DNA of 64,000 nt from Antrihabitans stalagmiti (GTDB lineage Bacteria; Actinomycetota; Actinomycetes; Mycobacteriales; Mycobacteriaceae), in the NCBI RefSeq assembly GCF_016482825.1, contig NZ_JAEMNV010000001.1, forward strand, positions 434,001-498,000, read 5' to 3'. The notes under the pieces were generated by a model. That model saw only the letters and a list, made by a program, of their open reading frames with translations. It made no database searches and was not told the origin of the DNA. This document shows, piece by piece, positions 42,801 to 49,310 of this stretch (position 1 is the stretch's first letter; the number at the start of each line of letters is the position of its first letter). The translations under genes were made by a program, and so were the position numbers.

Positions 42801-44188
42801 CCGGCTGCGTCTGCGCCTTCGAAGTCGGCCGCCAGGTCGATCGCATTACGGTGCAATCCTTCTCGGTCGTTCGACGACAACGTGACGACGCCGAAAGTAG
42901 ATCCGGGTTGGGTGTCCGGGACCGCCGGGGGACTCGCAAGGACGAGGTGAGCATTGGTTCCGCCGAGCCCGAAGCTGCTGACCGCTCCGAAAACCTCACC
43001 CTCCGGTAACGGCATGGGCTCGTCGACGATGCGAAGACCGTTGCTCGCCAACCGCAGTCGCGGATTCTCCTCCGCTGCGAAGCGACTCGGCGGAACCATT
43101 CTGTGCTGCACGGCCAACGCTGCCTTGATCACGCCTGCGACACCCGCGGCGCCCTCGGTGTGCCCGAGATTGCCTTTGATCGAGCCGAGTCCGCACGGCT
43201 CCGAACGTGTTGTCGCATGGAAGTTTCCGAGCGCTTTGACCTCGATCATGTCGCCGAGGACGGTTCCTGTTCCGTGTGCTTCCACAAACGCGATCCGGGC
43301 TGGATCGACGCCGGCCCGTCGGTAGGCCTCGCCTATGACGGTCTGCTGAGCCCACCGACTCGGCGCTGTGATGCCGTTGCTGCGGCCGTCGTTGTTGATC
43401 GCGCTCGCCTTGATCACGGCGTGGATCGGCAAACCGTCGGCGATGGCGTCGTCGAGCCGACGAAGAACGAGCAGGGCGACCCCCTCGCCGCGTCCGATCC
43501 CGTCGGCGTTGCCGCTGAACGGTTTACAGCGGCCGTCGGGCGCCGAGAGTCCGGCTTGGTTGTAGAAGACGTTGAGCGCGGGAGTGATCACGACGTTGAC
43601 CCCGCCGGCCAAAGCTTGGTCGCATTCGCCTGCCCGTAGAGCCGAACACGCGAGATGGATCGAGACGAGCGACGACGAGCAGGCCGTGTCGACTGCGATG
43701 CTGGGTCCCTTCAGATCCAGCGCGTAGGAAACACGGTTGGCTGTCATGAAGTAGCCGTTGCCGCTGCCGAGTTGGGGCGTGATCCGAGCGAGGTCGCTCA
43801 TCTGCAGGTTCCACTCGTTGGCCATCACCCCGACATACACGCCGGTGTTCGAACCCGCCTGCGACTTCGGGTCGAGCGTCGCGTCTTCGAAAGCGCGCCA
43901 TGCCGTCTGAAGGAGCAATCGCTGCTGCGGATCCATAGCCTGTGCCTCGCGCGGCGCTATCCCGAAGAACTCCAGATCGAATGCGTCGGCGTCGGCGATA
44001 AATCCGCCGGTGTCGTTGTTGACGGTGCCTGGCGCGCCGGCGTCGTCGTAGAAGTCGCGTGCCCGCCAGCGTTGCGAAGGTACCGTGGCGATTCCGTCAC
44101 CACCCGCCAACAGCAGATCCCACAGTGCGTTCACGTTGGGAGCCTGCGGAAATCGGCAATCTATCCCGACGATGGCGATATCGGTCAT
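39887..44188 (-). CDS. Polyketide synthase fused to alpha-oxoamine synthase (KS-AT-ACP-AOS)
   Basis: This 1433-residue single-chain enzyme carries a ketosynthase (about 1-425; Cys170, His305, His343), a malonyl-type acyltransferase (about 515-800; Ser604 in GHSIG, HAFH at 703-706), an ACP (about 930-1010; Ser970 in 'LGFDS') and a PLP-dependent alpha-oxoamine synthase (about 1040-1433; 'IDEAHSIGVLG' with Asp1248, Lys1283 in 'TLSKALAG'). No ketoreductase, dehydratase, enoylreductase or thioesterase is present. It should extend an acyl starter once, keep the beta-keto group, and release it by decarboxylative condensation with an amino acid, giving an aminodiketone. The start overlaps the stop of the free ACP gene (TGATG). 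Confidence 0.9.
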   Translation of the reverse strand: MTDIAIVGIDCRFPQAPNVNALWDLLLAGGDGIATVPSQRWRARDFYDDAGAPGTVNNDTGGFIADADAFDLEFFGIAPREAQAMDPQQRLLLQTAWRAFEDATLDPKSQAGSNTGVYVGVMANEWNLQMSDLARITPQLGSGNGYFMTANRVSYALDLKGPSIAVDTACSSSLVSIHLACSALRAGECDQALAGGVNVVITPALNVFYNQAGLSAPDGRCKPFSGNADGIGRGEGVALLVLRRLDDAIADGLPIHAVIKASAINNDGRSNGITAPSRWAQQTVIGEAYRRAGVDPARIAFVEAHGTGTVLGDMIEVKALGNFHATTRSEPCGLGSIKGNLGHTEGAAGVAGVIKAALAVQHRMVPPSRFAAEENPRLRLASNGLRIVDEPMPLPEGEVFGAVSSFGLGGTNAHLVLASPPAVPDTQPGSTFGVVTLSSNDREGLHRNAIDLAADFEGADAAGLGQLCWSTNLVKSSGRHRLAFVATDRAEAVAALRAVDRLDDSIAVAQRVKVGWVYTGQGSQYPGMARRLAERHSVFRCALTEVDQHMSPHLGRSLLELLAHAGHDIDRTEFAQPAIFAVEYALTRALSELGIEPAWLLGHSIGEYAVATRAGVLELDDACRLVAARGRLMQQLPLTGSMLAVRASREEVDAFLADEPTVACAAVNGPGDVVLSGESAAVRRLAVALAATGHRSRALTVSHAFHSPLMEPMQAEFNAIASGCAFDLPRIPVYSTLRGRMLVPDEPMDAGYWTEHIREPVLFVDAVAAAVATAPTHLLEVGPKRVLLPMIRRSFPDSAAAQLVPCPGPGADGTELAATVAALYRDGLDPHWDALYDAPSRVRTRLSGYNFATSNRFWMQTDYSEQRMATEPEPSAHQVSLTTDSRTDIEESTMDQLIALFREQTAVLAAAAQNRSVATDSEATQHIPRPQVQRDEIATAVRTAAARVSGFPVASLITDKPLIEELGFDSIMVTDLLGGLRRTFPGLGFEPGWLTPGRSLDDVIAYVSDQLDGSSRHEVSAPAPVVAPPARTVAPESAIGEFAEVKALADRLTMGEAIGVSNPYFLINDGVTRDTSVIGGETVINFSSYNYIGMSGHPVVVAAVQDAVVRYGSSVSASRLLSGDKPVHRELEEALSGLLGTEDAITLVGGHSTNVTVIGHLVGEDDLVVHDALAHDSILQGCKLSGATRRPFPHNDVAALDAMLTELRSRYRRVLILIEGIYSQDGDIPDLPSFVALKKKHQAMLMIDEAHSIGVLGPTGGGIGEHFAIDRSDVELWSGTLSKALAGCGGYVCGSAELVRFLKYTTPGFVYSVGMTPMNAAASLAAIRQLREEPEVLTVLRQNSQLFLRLAKEAGIDTGDTLDTPVIPCIVGDSLKTLRLSNRLLERGINVNPILYPAVPEDLARLRFFVTSCHTEEQITYTVATLAEELAAL

Positions 44189-44463
44189 CAGACCTTCTGG
44201 TGCTGGGCTGCGTCCTCTTCGGCAATGAACGACGCCATGTCAGCGATGGTCGGATAGTCGAAGACGACGGTGGGGTCGAGGTCGAGCTCCCACCGGTCTT
44301 CGATCTCTCCGCACAGGCTCACCGCTACCACCGATTCGATCCCTAGCTCGGCGAGTGGGACATCGGGATCGATCTCCCGCGCCGGCAGCTCAACATAGAA
44401 TGCCACTCTTTCGACGAGCCAGTCGACGATCGGTTCGATCGTGCGCATATCGGTATCCATCAT
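44188..44463 (-). CDS. Free acyl carrier protein
   Basis: This 91-residue ACP has the phosphopantetheine site Ser in 'LAELGIESVVAVSLC' (E-S instead of the usual D-S) and helices typical for type II carriers ('VVFDYPTIADMASFI'). It lies between the fatty-acyl-AMP ligase (32 bp upstream) and the PKS (TGATG overlap), so the ligase likely loads it and it hands the acyl chain to the ketosynthase. The ATG at 44461-44463 has a GAGGAG site. A longer in-frame extension upstream runs through the ligase gene and is not used. Confidence 0.9.
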   Translation of the reverse strand: MMDTDMRTIEPIVDWLVERVAFYVELPAREIDPDVPLAELGIESVVAVSLCGEIEDRWELDLDPTVVFDYPTIADMASFIAEEDAAQHQKV

Positions 44464-44495
44464 GAGTACTCCTCGAGCAGAAGGGCTGGTGACGA

Positions 44496-46328
44496 TCAAG
44501 CGACGGCGGACTGAAAGGTGTTGTCCCGCAGCGACGCGACGACCGGATCGATGTCCTCGTACAGGACCGAATCGACCAGATCGGACAGGAACGACGCGTG
44601 CATCGACTTGCGTTGTACTTTGCCGCTCGTGGTGCGGTGCACACCGTGGCGATCGACAAGGACGATGCTGGGAGCCGGCACGTCGAAGGTCCGCGCAACG
44701 GCCAGCTTGAGCTGTTTTGCGAGGTCCTGGTACACAATATCGACGAGCGCGGTCTTGACCTCGTGAATCACGACCAGACGCTCGTGCCTGCCGGTGTCGA
44801 TCGCGAGAACGACACCGGCGGCGCCCTGCAAGGCAGGGTGCATTTCGCGAACCGCTTCTTCGATGTCCTGTGGATAGAGGTTGCGGCCGTTGACGATCAG
44901 CAGATCTTTCAACCGCCCGGTGACGAATATTTCGCCTTCGTGCCGTACGCCAAGGTCTCCGGTCCGCAGGAACGGGCCTGCGCCGTCGATAGTTGCGCCG
45001 AACTTCTCGGCGGTTTCTGCGGGACGATTCCAATATCCTGCCGCGACACTGCCGCCGCGGATCCAGATCTCTCCGACCTGACCGTCGGCTACTTCTGCGC
45101 AGGTGTTCGGGTCGACCATCCGAATGTCACAGCCGATCGCCTTGCCGCTGCTGACGAGTCTGGTACCACCGGACATCGGCGCAAGTTGGTTGCGCTCCAA
45201 CGCAAGTGGATCGACGTCGAGCTGGACGGGGGCGGTCCCGACGGTGCTTGCAGTGGCGAGAAGCGTCATCTCGGCCATGCCGTACGCGGTGAAGAACGCG
45301 TCGGCGCGGAATCCGTAAGGACCGAGCTTGTCGATGACAGCTTCGAGAGTGCGGGGTCGAATCGGCTCGGCACCATTGAGGACAACACGTAGCGACGAGA
45401 GATCCAGGCCGGCGAGTTGATCGTCGGTGATTCGGCGGGCGATCAGGTCGTACGCGAAGTTCGGTGCGATAGTCATATTCGCGCGATACCGGTCGATCAG
45501 CTGCAACCAGCGGACCGGTCGCTTGAGAAACGCCATCGGCGACATGAAGACAAGGTTTCCGCCCATGTACATAGGCATGAGCAGCATGCCGATGAGGCCC
45601 ATGTCGTGGAAGTGCGGCAGCCACCCGACCCCGACCAGCGAGTCGTCGCCGCCGTTCGCGATGCGCATCGATTCGCAGTTGTGCAGCAGGTTTGCGTGCG
45701 TCACCATGACGCCCTTCGGCTCGCTTGTCGAACCGGATGTGTACTGCAGGAACGCGAGTGAATCGCCGGCGATCGGCGGCATCACCCACAAATCCGGATC
45801 AGGCATTTCCGTCACATCCGTCGCGATTATCGCGACGTCGAGACCCGATTGTTCCGTCCAGCTCGACAGCGGGCCTGCCACAACGGATGTCGTGAGAACG
45901 AGACGGATATCGGCGTCGGCGAACATGGCACCGACACGAGCCATCGCGCGAGCATCGTGCGGGACGGGAGCCGGCACCGCAACGACGCCAGCGTAGAGGC
46001 AGCCGAGATATGCGACGAGAAAGTCGATGCCGTCGATGTAGAGAAGGAGGACGGGATGCTTCGCGGTCGGCTGGGTCCCCAACCAGACCGCGAATGCGCG
46101 CGCGTTCCGATCGATTTCAGCGTATGTGTGCGTCTCTTCGACCAGTTCCCGACCGACCTGCCTGCTGTAGACGTACTCGCGGGAGTCCCCGTACGTCGCG
46201 ACCTGAGCGCGTAGGTGTGAAACGAAGTCTGCAGGTTCGTCGGTAGGCACGATGCGAATCTCCTTCATCGCCGCAGGTGCGGCCTCTGCAGCCAATCCTC
46301 GCTGCAGTCGCGCGATCGAAGTAGGCAC
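44496..46328 (-). CDS. Fatty-acyl-AMP ligase (FAAL)
   Basis: This 610-residue enzyme is of the mycobacterial FadD/FAAL type: 'LQYTSGSTSEPKGVMVTH' AMP-binding motif, 'GWLPHFHDMGLIGMLL' and 'MSPMAFLKRPVRWLQLI' that are typical for FAALs, 'TAYGMAEMTL', 'GRLKDLLIVNGRNLYP' and a late Lys in 'TTSGKVQRK'. FAALs activate free fatty acids as acyl-AMP and transfer them to a carrier protein, not to CoA. Here the free ACP gene follows after 32 bp, then the PKS. The starter is therefore most likely a medium- or long-chain fatty acid. The start is GTG at 46326-46328. Confidence 0.93.
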   Translation of the reverse strand: MPTSIARLQRGLAAEAAPAAMKEIRIVPTDEPADFVSHLRAQVATYGDSREYVYSRQVGRELVEETHTYAEIDRNARAFAVWLGTQPTAKHPVLLLYIDGIDFLVAYLGCLYAGVVAVPAPVPHDARAMARVGAMFADADIRLVLTTSVVAGPLSSWTEQSGLDVAIIATDVTEMPDPDLWVMPPIAGDSLAFLQYTSGSTSEPKGVMVTHANLLHNCESMRIANGGDDSLVGVGWLPHFHDMGLIGMLLMPMYMGGNLVFMSPMAFLKRPVRWLQLIDRYRANMTIAPNFAYDLIARRITDDQLAGLDLSSLRVVLNGAEPIRPRTLEAVIDKLGPYGFRADAFFTAYGMAEMTLLATASTVGTAPVQLDVDPLALERNQLAPMSGGTRLVSSGKAIGCDIRMVDPNTCAEVADGQVGEIWIRGGSVAAGYWNRPAETAEKFGATIDGAGPFLRTGDLGVRHEGEIFVTGRLKDLLIVNGRNLYPQDIEEAVREMHPALQGAAGVVLAIDTGRHERLVVIHEVKTALVDIVYQDLAKQLKLAVARTFDVPAPSIVLVDRHGVHRTTSGKVQRKSMHASFLSDLVDSVLYEDIDPVVASLRDNTFQSAVA

Positions 46329-46382
46329 CGTGTGGGGGTGATCCGGCCACCCTTGGGCGCGAAATTCGACGACGCAGGGTGG

Positions 46383-46883
46383 CTACCGCACGCGTGCAGC
46401 CAGCAACCGCGACCACGATTGGGCAAAGATTGCTACTGATACGCCAAGCAGCACAATATCTTTCACGATGAACGAGCCACCGGGGGAGAAGAACGGGATC
46501 GTGTGCTCGTAGGTCGTCGACGTGAACAGGAACGAGAGGGTGATCAGGAAGGTTCCAATCGCGAGCAGGCCACCGATCACGCCGAAGATCGGTCGAACCA
46601 GGCCGAGGCCGAGCAGGACGGCAGTCACGATCTCTATGACGCCGAACGTATTCGACAGCGTCCGCAGCTCGACGATGTCGAGTAGCCATGCGAGCAAAGG
46701 ACTTTCCTGAACCAGCGGTTCGATACCCATCGCTTCGGCCACTGTGAACTTCATGGCGCCGATCCAGAACAAGGTCACGATCAACCCGAAGCGGGCGATC
46801 AGGTTGCCGGCAGTCTCGACCTTGCGTGCCAGATCGGTGTTTTCGAGAACTTTCGGTGTCGAGGGCGCGTTGTCGATCGTCAT
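46383..46883 (-). CDS. DUF417 (YkgB/RclC-like) membrane protein
   Basis: This 166-residue protein has four membrane helices and the DUF417 pattern ('LFWIGAMKFTVAEAMGIEPLVQESPLLAWL' region at about 39-68, 'SNTFGVIEIV'). The family includes E. coli RclC, an inner membrane protein of the reactive-chlorine response; biochemical function is unknown. GGAG lies 5 nt before the ATG at 46881-46883. It is in line with and 54 bp upstream of the FAAL gene, so it could be the first gene of that operon, perhaps linked to membrane placement or stress from the product. Confidence 0.8.
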   Translation of the reverse strand: MTIDNAPSTPKVLENTDLARKVETAGNLIARFGLIVTLFWIGAMKFTVAEAMGIEPLVQESPLLAWLLDIVELRTLSNTFGVIEIVTAVLLGLGLVRPIFGVIGGLLAIGTFLITLSFLFTSTTYEHTIPFFSPGGSFIVKDIVLLGVSVAIFAQSWSRLLAARVR

Positions 46884-46949
46884 GACGTCTCCTTTGTCGG
46901 TGTGTCGATTCCGATCAACAGTGGAGTGGACTCGTCGATCCGTTACATA

Positions 46950-46966
46950 TGCTTGCCGCGGAAGCA
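46950..46966. promoter_or_regulatory. Short dyad in the divergent DUF417/SMP-30 promoter region
   Basis: TGCTT-N7-AAGCA with a central CCGCGG lies in the 109-bp gap between the two divergent genes, 26 bp before the SMP-30 start. It could be an operator shared by both. No regulator gene is adjacent. Confidence 0.3.
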
Positions 46967-46992
46967 GGACCGAGCAGAGAGCGTCGATACAA

Positions 46993-47970
46993 ATGGCACA
47001 AATCCAGCGCTGGACACCATCGGCGACGCGGTCGCGCGGCCGCGTCGTAGCGCCTGACCTGACCATCGTCGAACTACCCGCTCCGGGCGGTGGCGAGGAT
47101 GTGCTCATCACAGCGGCGGGGCAGGTTGTCACCGGTCTTGCCAACGGCGACGTCGTCCGACTCGAGGACGGGCGGTTCCGAGTACTCGGCAATACCGGTG
47201 GTCGTCCGCTCGGGATCGAGCAGTTGCCCGACGGAACGTTCCTGATCTGCGATCACGACCTCGGCCTTGTCAGGTTCGATCCGGCGTCCGGTGACACAGC
47301 GGTTGTAGTCGGCGACATTGCTGGGGAACATCTGCACTTCTGCAGCAATGCAGTGGTTCTTGCCGATGGGACGACCTACTTTTCGTCGTCCTCGCCGAGC
47401 GCCAGTGTCGACGGATATCGCGAAGACGCCGTCGCGCACGTCACGCGGGGTGGGTTCTATCGATTGAATCCGTCCGACAACGCGGTGACGGTGCTGCGTG
47501 ACGACCTCGCCTTCGCCAACGGTGTGGCGCTGGCTCCCGACGAATCGTTCGTTCTGGTCGCGGAGACCCTGTCGTACCGAATCAGTCGGTACTGGCTGAC
47601 CGGACCTCGCGCCGGAAAGTGGGACTACTTCGTCGACGGACTGCCAGGTTTTCCCGACAACATCAGCATCGGTAGCGACGGCTTGCTGTGGGTTTCGCTA
47701 CCAGCACCGCGGCAACCGGTCCTCGACTTCCTGCTGCCGCGCAATCCGTGGCTCCGACGTGCGCTGATGCTGATTCCCGAGGGCCTGCAGCCGCAGCCGG
47801 CCGATGTCGTCTGGGTGCAGGCGTACGACCTGACCGGCACTTTGGTACACGATTGCGAGACGAAGCACCCCGACTTCGGTTTCGTGACCGCAGTCGCCGA
47901 GCGCGACGGTGTGGTGTGGCTTTCTGCGTTGCACAACCCGAACCTTGCGAAGTTCGTCATCGAAGATTGA
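46993..47970 (+). CDS. SMP-30/gluconolactonase/strictosidine synthase-like beta-propeller protein
   Basis: This 325-residue protein is a six-bladed beta-propeller of the SMP-30/strictosidine synthase group ('DLAFANGVALAPDESFVLVAET' and 'LPGFPDNISIGSDGLLWVSL' are the hallmark metal-site strands, with the conserved Asn in FANG and the Asp-Asn in FPDN). Members hydrolyse lactones or form Pictet-Spengler products; most bacterial ones are lactonases of unknown substrate. It is divergent from the DUF417-FAAL-ACP-PKS unit and could act on its product. I chose the ATG at 46993; upstream the frame is open but antisense to DUF417. Confidence 0.82.
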   Translation: MAQIQRWTPSATRSRGRVVAPDLTIVELPAPGGGEDVLITAAGQVVTGLANGDVVRLEDGRFRVLGNTGGRPLGIEQLPDGTFLICDHDLGLVRFDPASGDTAVVVGDIAGEHLHFCSNAVVLADGTTYFSSSSPSASVDGYREDAVAHVTRGGFYRLNPSDNAVTVLRDDLAFANGVALAPDESFVLVAETLSYRISRYWLTGPRAGKWDYFVDGLPGFPDNISIGSDGLLWVSLPAPRQPVLDFLLPRNPWLRRALMLIPEGLQPQPADVVWVQAYDLTGTLVHDCETKHPDFGFVTAVAERDGVVWLSALHNPNLAKFVIED

Positions 47971-47983
47971 TCGTTCTCGGCAG

Positions 47984-48011
47984 GTTTACCGGCGAGTAGG
48001 TTCGGGTAAAC
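47984..48011. terminator. Possible hairpin after the SMP-30 gene
   Basis: Arms GTTTACC (47984-47990) and GGTAAAC (48005-48011) form a 7-bp stem around a 14-nt loop, between two rightward genes. It could be a weak terminator or a regulatory dyad. Confidence 0.35.
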
Positions 48012-48043
48012 GAGCCGAAATGCCGGCCTACCTAGGGAGCGCG

Positions 48044-48331
48044 ATGAACGACTCGATCTTGGACCGCTCAGCGCACTCCGATCAGCAGCTCGCCAACTTT
48101 CATCTGACCGTCGGGTCCCGGGTGCGGACGACGACATCCCACGACGACGGCGACGCGCACCCGCAGACGGCTGAATTCGTCTCGGGTGTGATAGTCGACG
48201 ATTTCGGCGAGGTACTCACGGCACACGATCACTACGGTCGCGATTGGGCGCGCACGAAACGGTGGTCGATTGCCCTCGACACCGGTCAGTTGGTGTTTCG
48301 CCACGACGAGGAGCTTGTTCCCGAGCTGTAG
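48044..48331 (+). CDS. Small protein of unknown function
   Basis: This 95-residue soluble, acidic protein has no signal peptide, membrane helix or recognisable motif. The first 20 residues are charged ('MNDSILDRSAHSDQQLANFH'), followed by beta-strand-like segments ('VSGVIVDDFGEVLTAHDHY', 'RWSIALDTGQLVF'), which suggests a small beta-barrel. AGGGAG lies 4 nt before the ATG at 48044; the open frame runs further upstream without a better start. It converges with the DUF5313 gene with 6 bp between them. Confidence 0.65.
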   Translation: MNDSILDRSAHSDQQLANFHLTVGSRVRTTTSHDDGDAHPQTAEFVSGVIVDDFGEVLTAHDHYGRDWARTKRWSIALDTGQLVFRHDEELVPEL

Positions 48332-48337
48332 CTCGAC

Positions 48338-48715
48338 TCAGGCCGCTCGATACGTTGCTTCGTAGGCCGCGCGCTCCTCGGCACGCTTTGCCCGATTGCG
48401 CGGGCTGATCAGGTCGGTCGGTAGACCGTGAACGTGCAACCGTCGGGCGCGGTTCTGCCCCATGTACGCAGCGCAGTAGAACAGTGCCAGCAGCAAACCG
48501 AGCAATAGTGTCGCTCCGCGCAGCCACGCGGGTCCCGGCAACAGCGTGAACAGCACGAAGATCGGAACGAACGGCACCATGCCTCTGATGAGGTGGCGAC
48601 GGAACGCGTGGTCGCCGGTGAGGTCGTTCGCAACCCAGTCCTGCATTGTCGCCGGGAGACGTCGGCCGAAGGCGTAGCCGATCCATTGCATCGGGTTCGG
48701 GCGGGTGTCGGACAT
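48338..48715 (-). CDS. DUF5313-like membrane protein
   Basis: This 125-residue protein has two membrane helices (about 46-80) between a conserved N-terminal segment ('PNPMQWIGYAFGRRLPATMQDWV') and a basic C-terminus. It resembles the mycobacterial DUF5313 group of unknown function. Its ATG lies 2 bp after the stop of the MarR-type regulator, so the two form one transcript and this protein may be a target or partner of that regulation. Confidence 0.75.
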   Translation of the reverse strand: MSDTRPNPMQWIGYAFGRRLPATMQDWVANDLTGDHAFRRHLIRGMVPFVPIFVLFTLLPGPAWLRGATLLLGLLLALFYCAAYMGQNRARRLHVHGLPTDLISPRNRAKRAEERAAYEATYRAA

Positions 48716-48717
48716 CG

Positions 48718-49194
48718 TCAGCTCCTCGAATTCTCTCGCGTGGTGGCACTTTCAGCGCGTCGAGCGGCGGCGTTGACGCGGGTGAGTACGTTGTGTAGCT
48801 CCGCGAGATCGGTGAGCGTGACACCGAGTCGGGCGACGACAGCGGGCGGAATATCGAGCGCTTCGGTACGAAGCTCGGCGCCCGCAGTTGTCAGTTCGAC
48901 GACGAGCGTGCGTTCGTCGGTCTCGCTGCGCCTGCGGGTGATCAGGTCGGCAGCTTCGAGCCGTTTCAGCAGCGGCGACAGCGTCGGCGAATCGAGTTGT
49001 ATCGCCTCGCCGATTTCGCGAACGGACATGGGGGAGCGGCCCCACAGCGCCAACATGACGAGGTACTGCGGATGCGTCAGCCCCAACGGTTCGAGCAACG
49101 GTCGGTAAACGCCGAGGACGGATCTGTTCGCAACCGCAAGCGCGAAGCAGACCTGCCGTTCGAGGGCGAGTGGATCGACGTCTGCGGTGGCCAT
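48718..49194 (-). CDS. MarR/OhrR-family regulator with N-terminal redox Cys
   Basis: This 158-residue winged-helix regulator has the OhrR-type N-terminus ('LALERQVCFALAVANRSVLG', then 'PLLEPLGLTHPQYLVMLALW'), including Cys16 at the position of the peroxide-sensing Cys of OhrR, and the wing 'TRRRSETDERTLVVELT'. OhrR proteins lose DNA binding when this Cys is oxidised by organic hydroperoxides. The usual target gene ohr is not adjacent; instead a DUF5313 gene follows. Overlapping palindromes just upstream are a probable operator. Confidence 0.85.
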   Translation of the reverse strand: MATADVDPLALERQVCFALAVANRSVLGVYRPLLEPLGLTHPQYLVMLALWGRSPMSVREIGEAIQLDSPTLSPLLKRLEAADLITRRRSETDERTLVVELTTAGAELRTEALDIPPAVVARLGVTLTDLAELHNVLTRVNAAARRAESATTRENSRS

Positions 49195-49207
49195 GAACTA
49201 GAGCATA

Positions 49208-49228
49208 CACGAATAGTTCGTGCACGAA
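49208..49228. promoter_or_regulatory. Candidate OhrR-type operator
   Basis: Two overlapping perfect dyads: CACGAA-TAG-TTCGTG (49208-49222) and TTCGTGCACGAA (49217-49228). The site starts 14 bp upstream of the regulator's ATG, a position suited to autorepression. Confidence 0.6.
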
Positions 49229-49235
49229 CAGATAG

Positions 49236-49306
49236 GGCGCTACGCGCCTCGTGAGTCTTTTCGGAGGGTCCGCCCTCCGAAAAGACTCACGAGCGACGGA
49301 GTCGCC
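49236..49306. repeat. 71-nt three-hairpin element, copy C
   Basis: Outer left GGCGC-TAC-GCGCC (49236-49248). Central perfect 21-bp stem (49248-49268 with 49273-49293, loop TCCG). Outer right GCGAC-GGA-GTCGC (49293-49305). It ends 5 bp before the stop codon of the leftward carboxypeptidase gene and lies upstream of the MarR gene. Confidence 0.88.
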
Positions 49307-49310
49307 TTTC

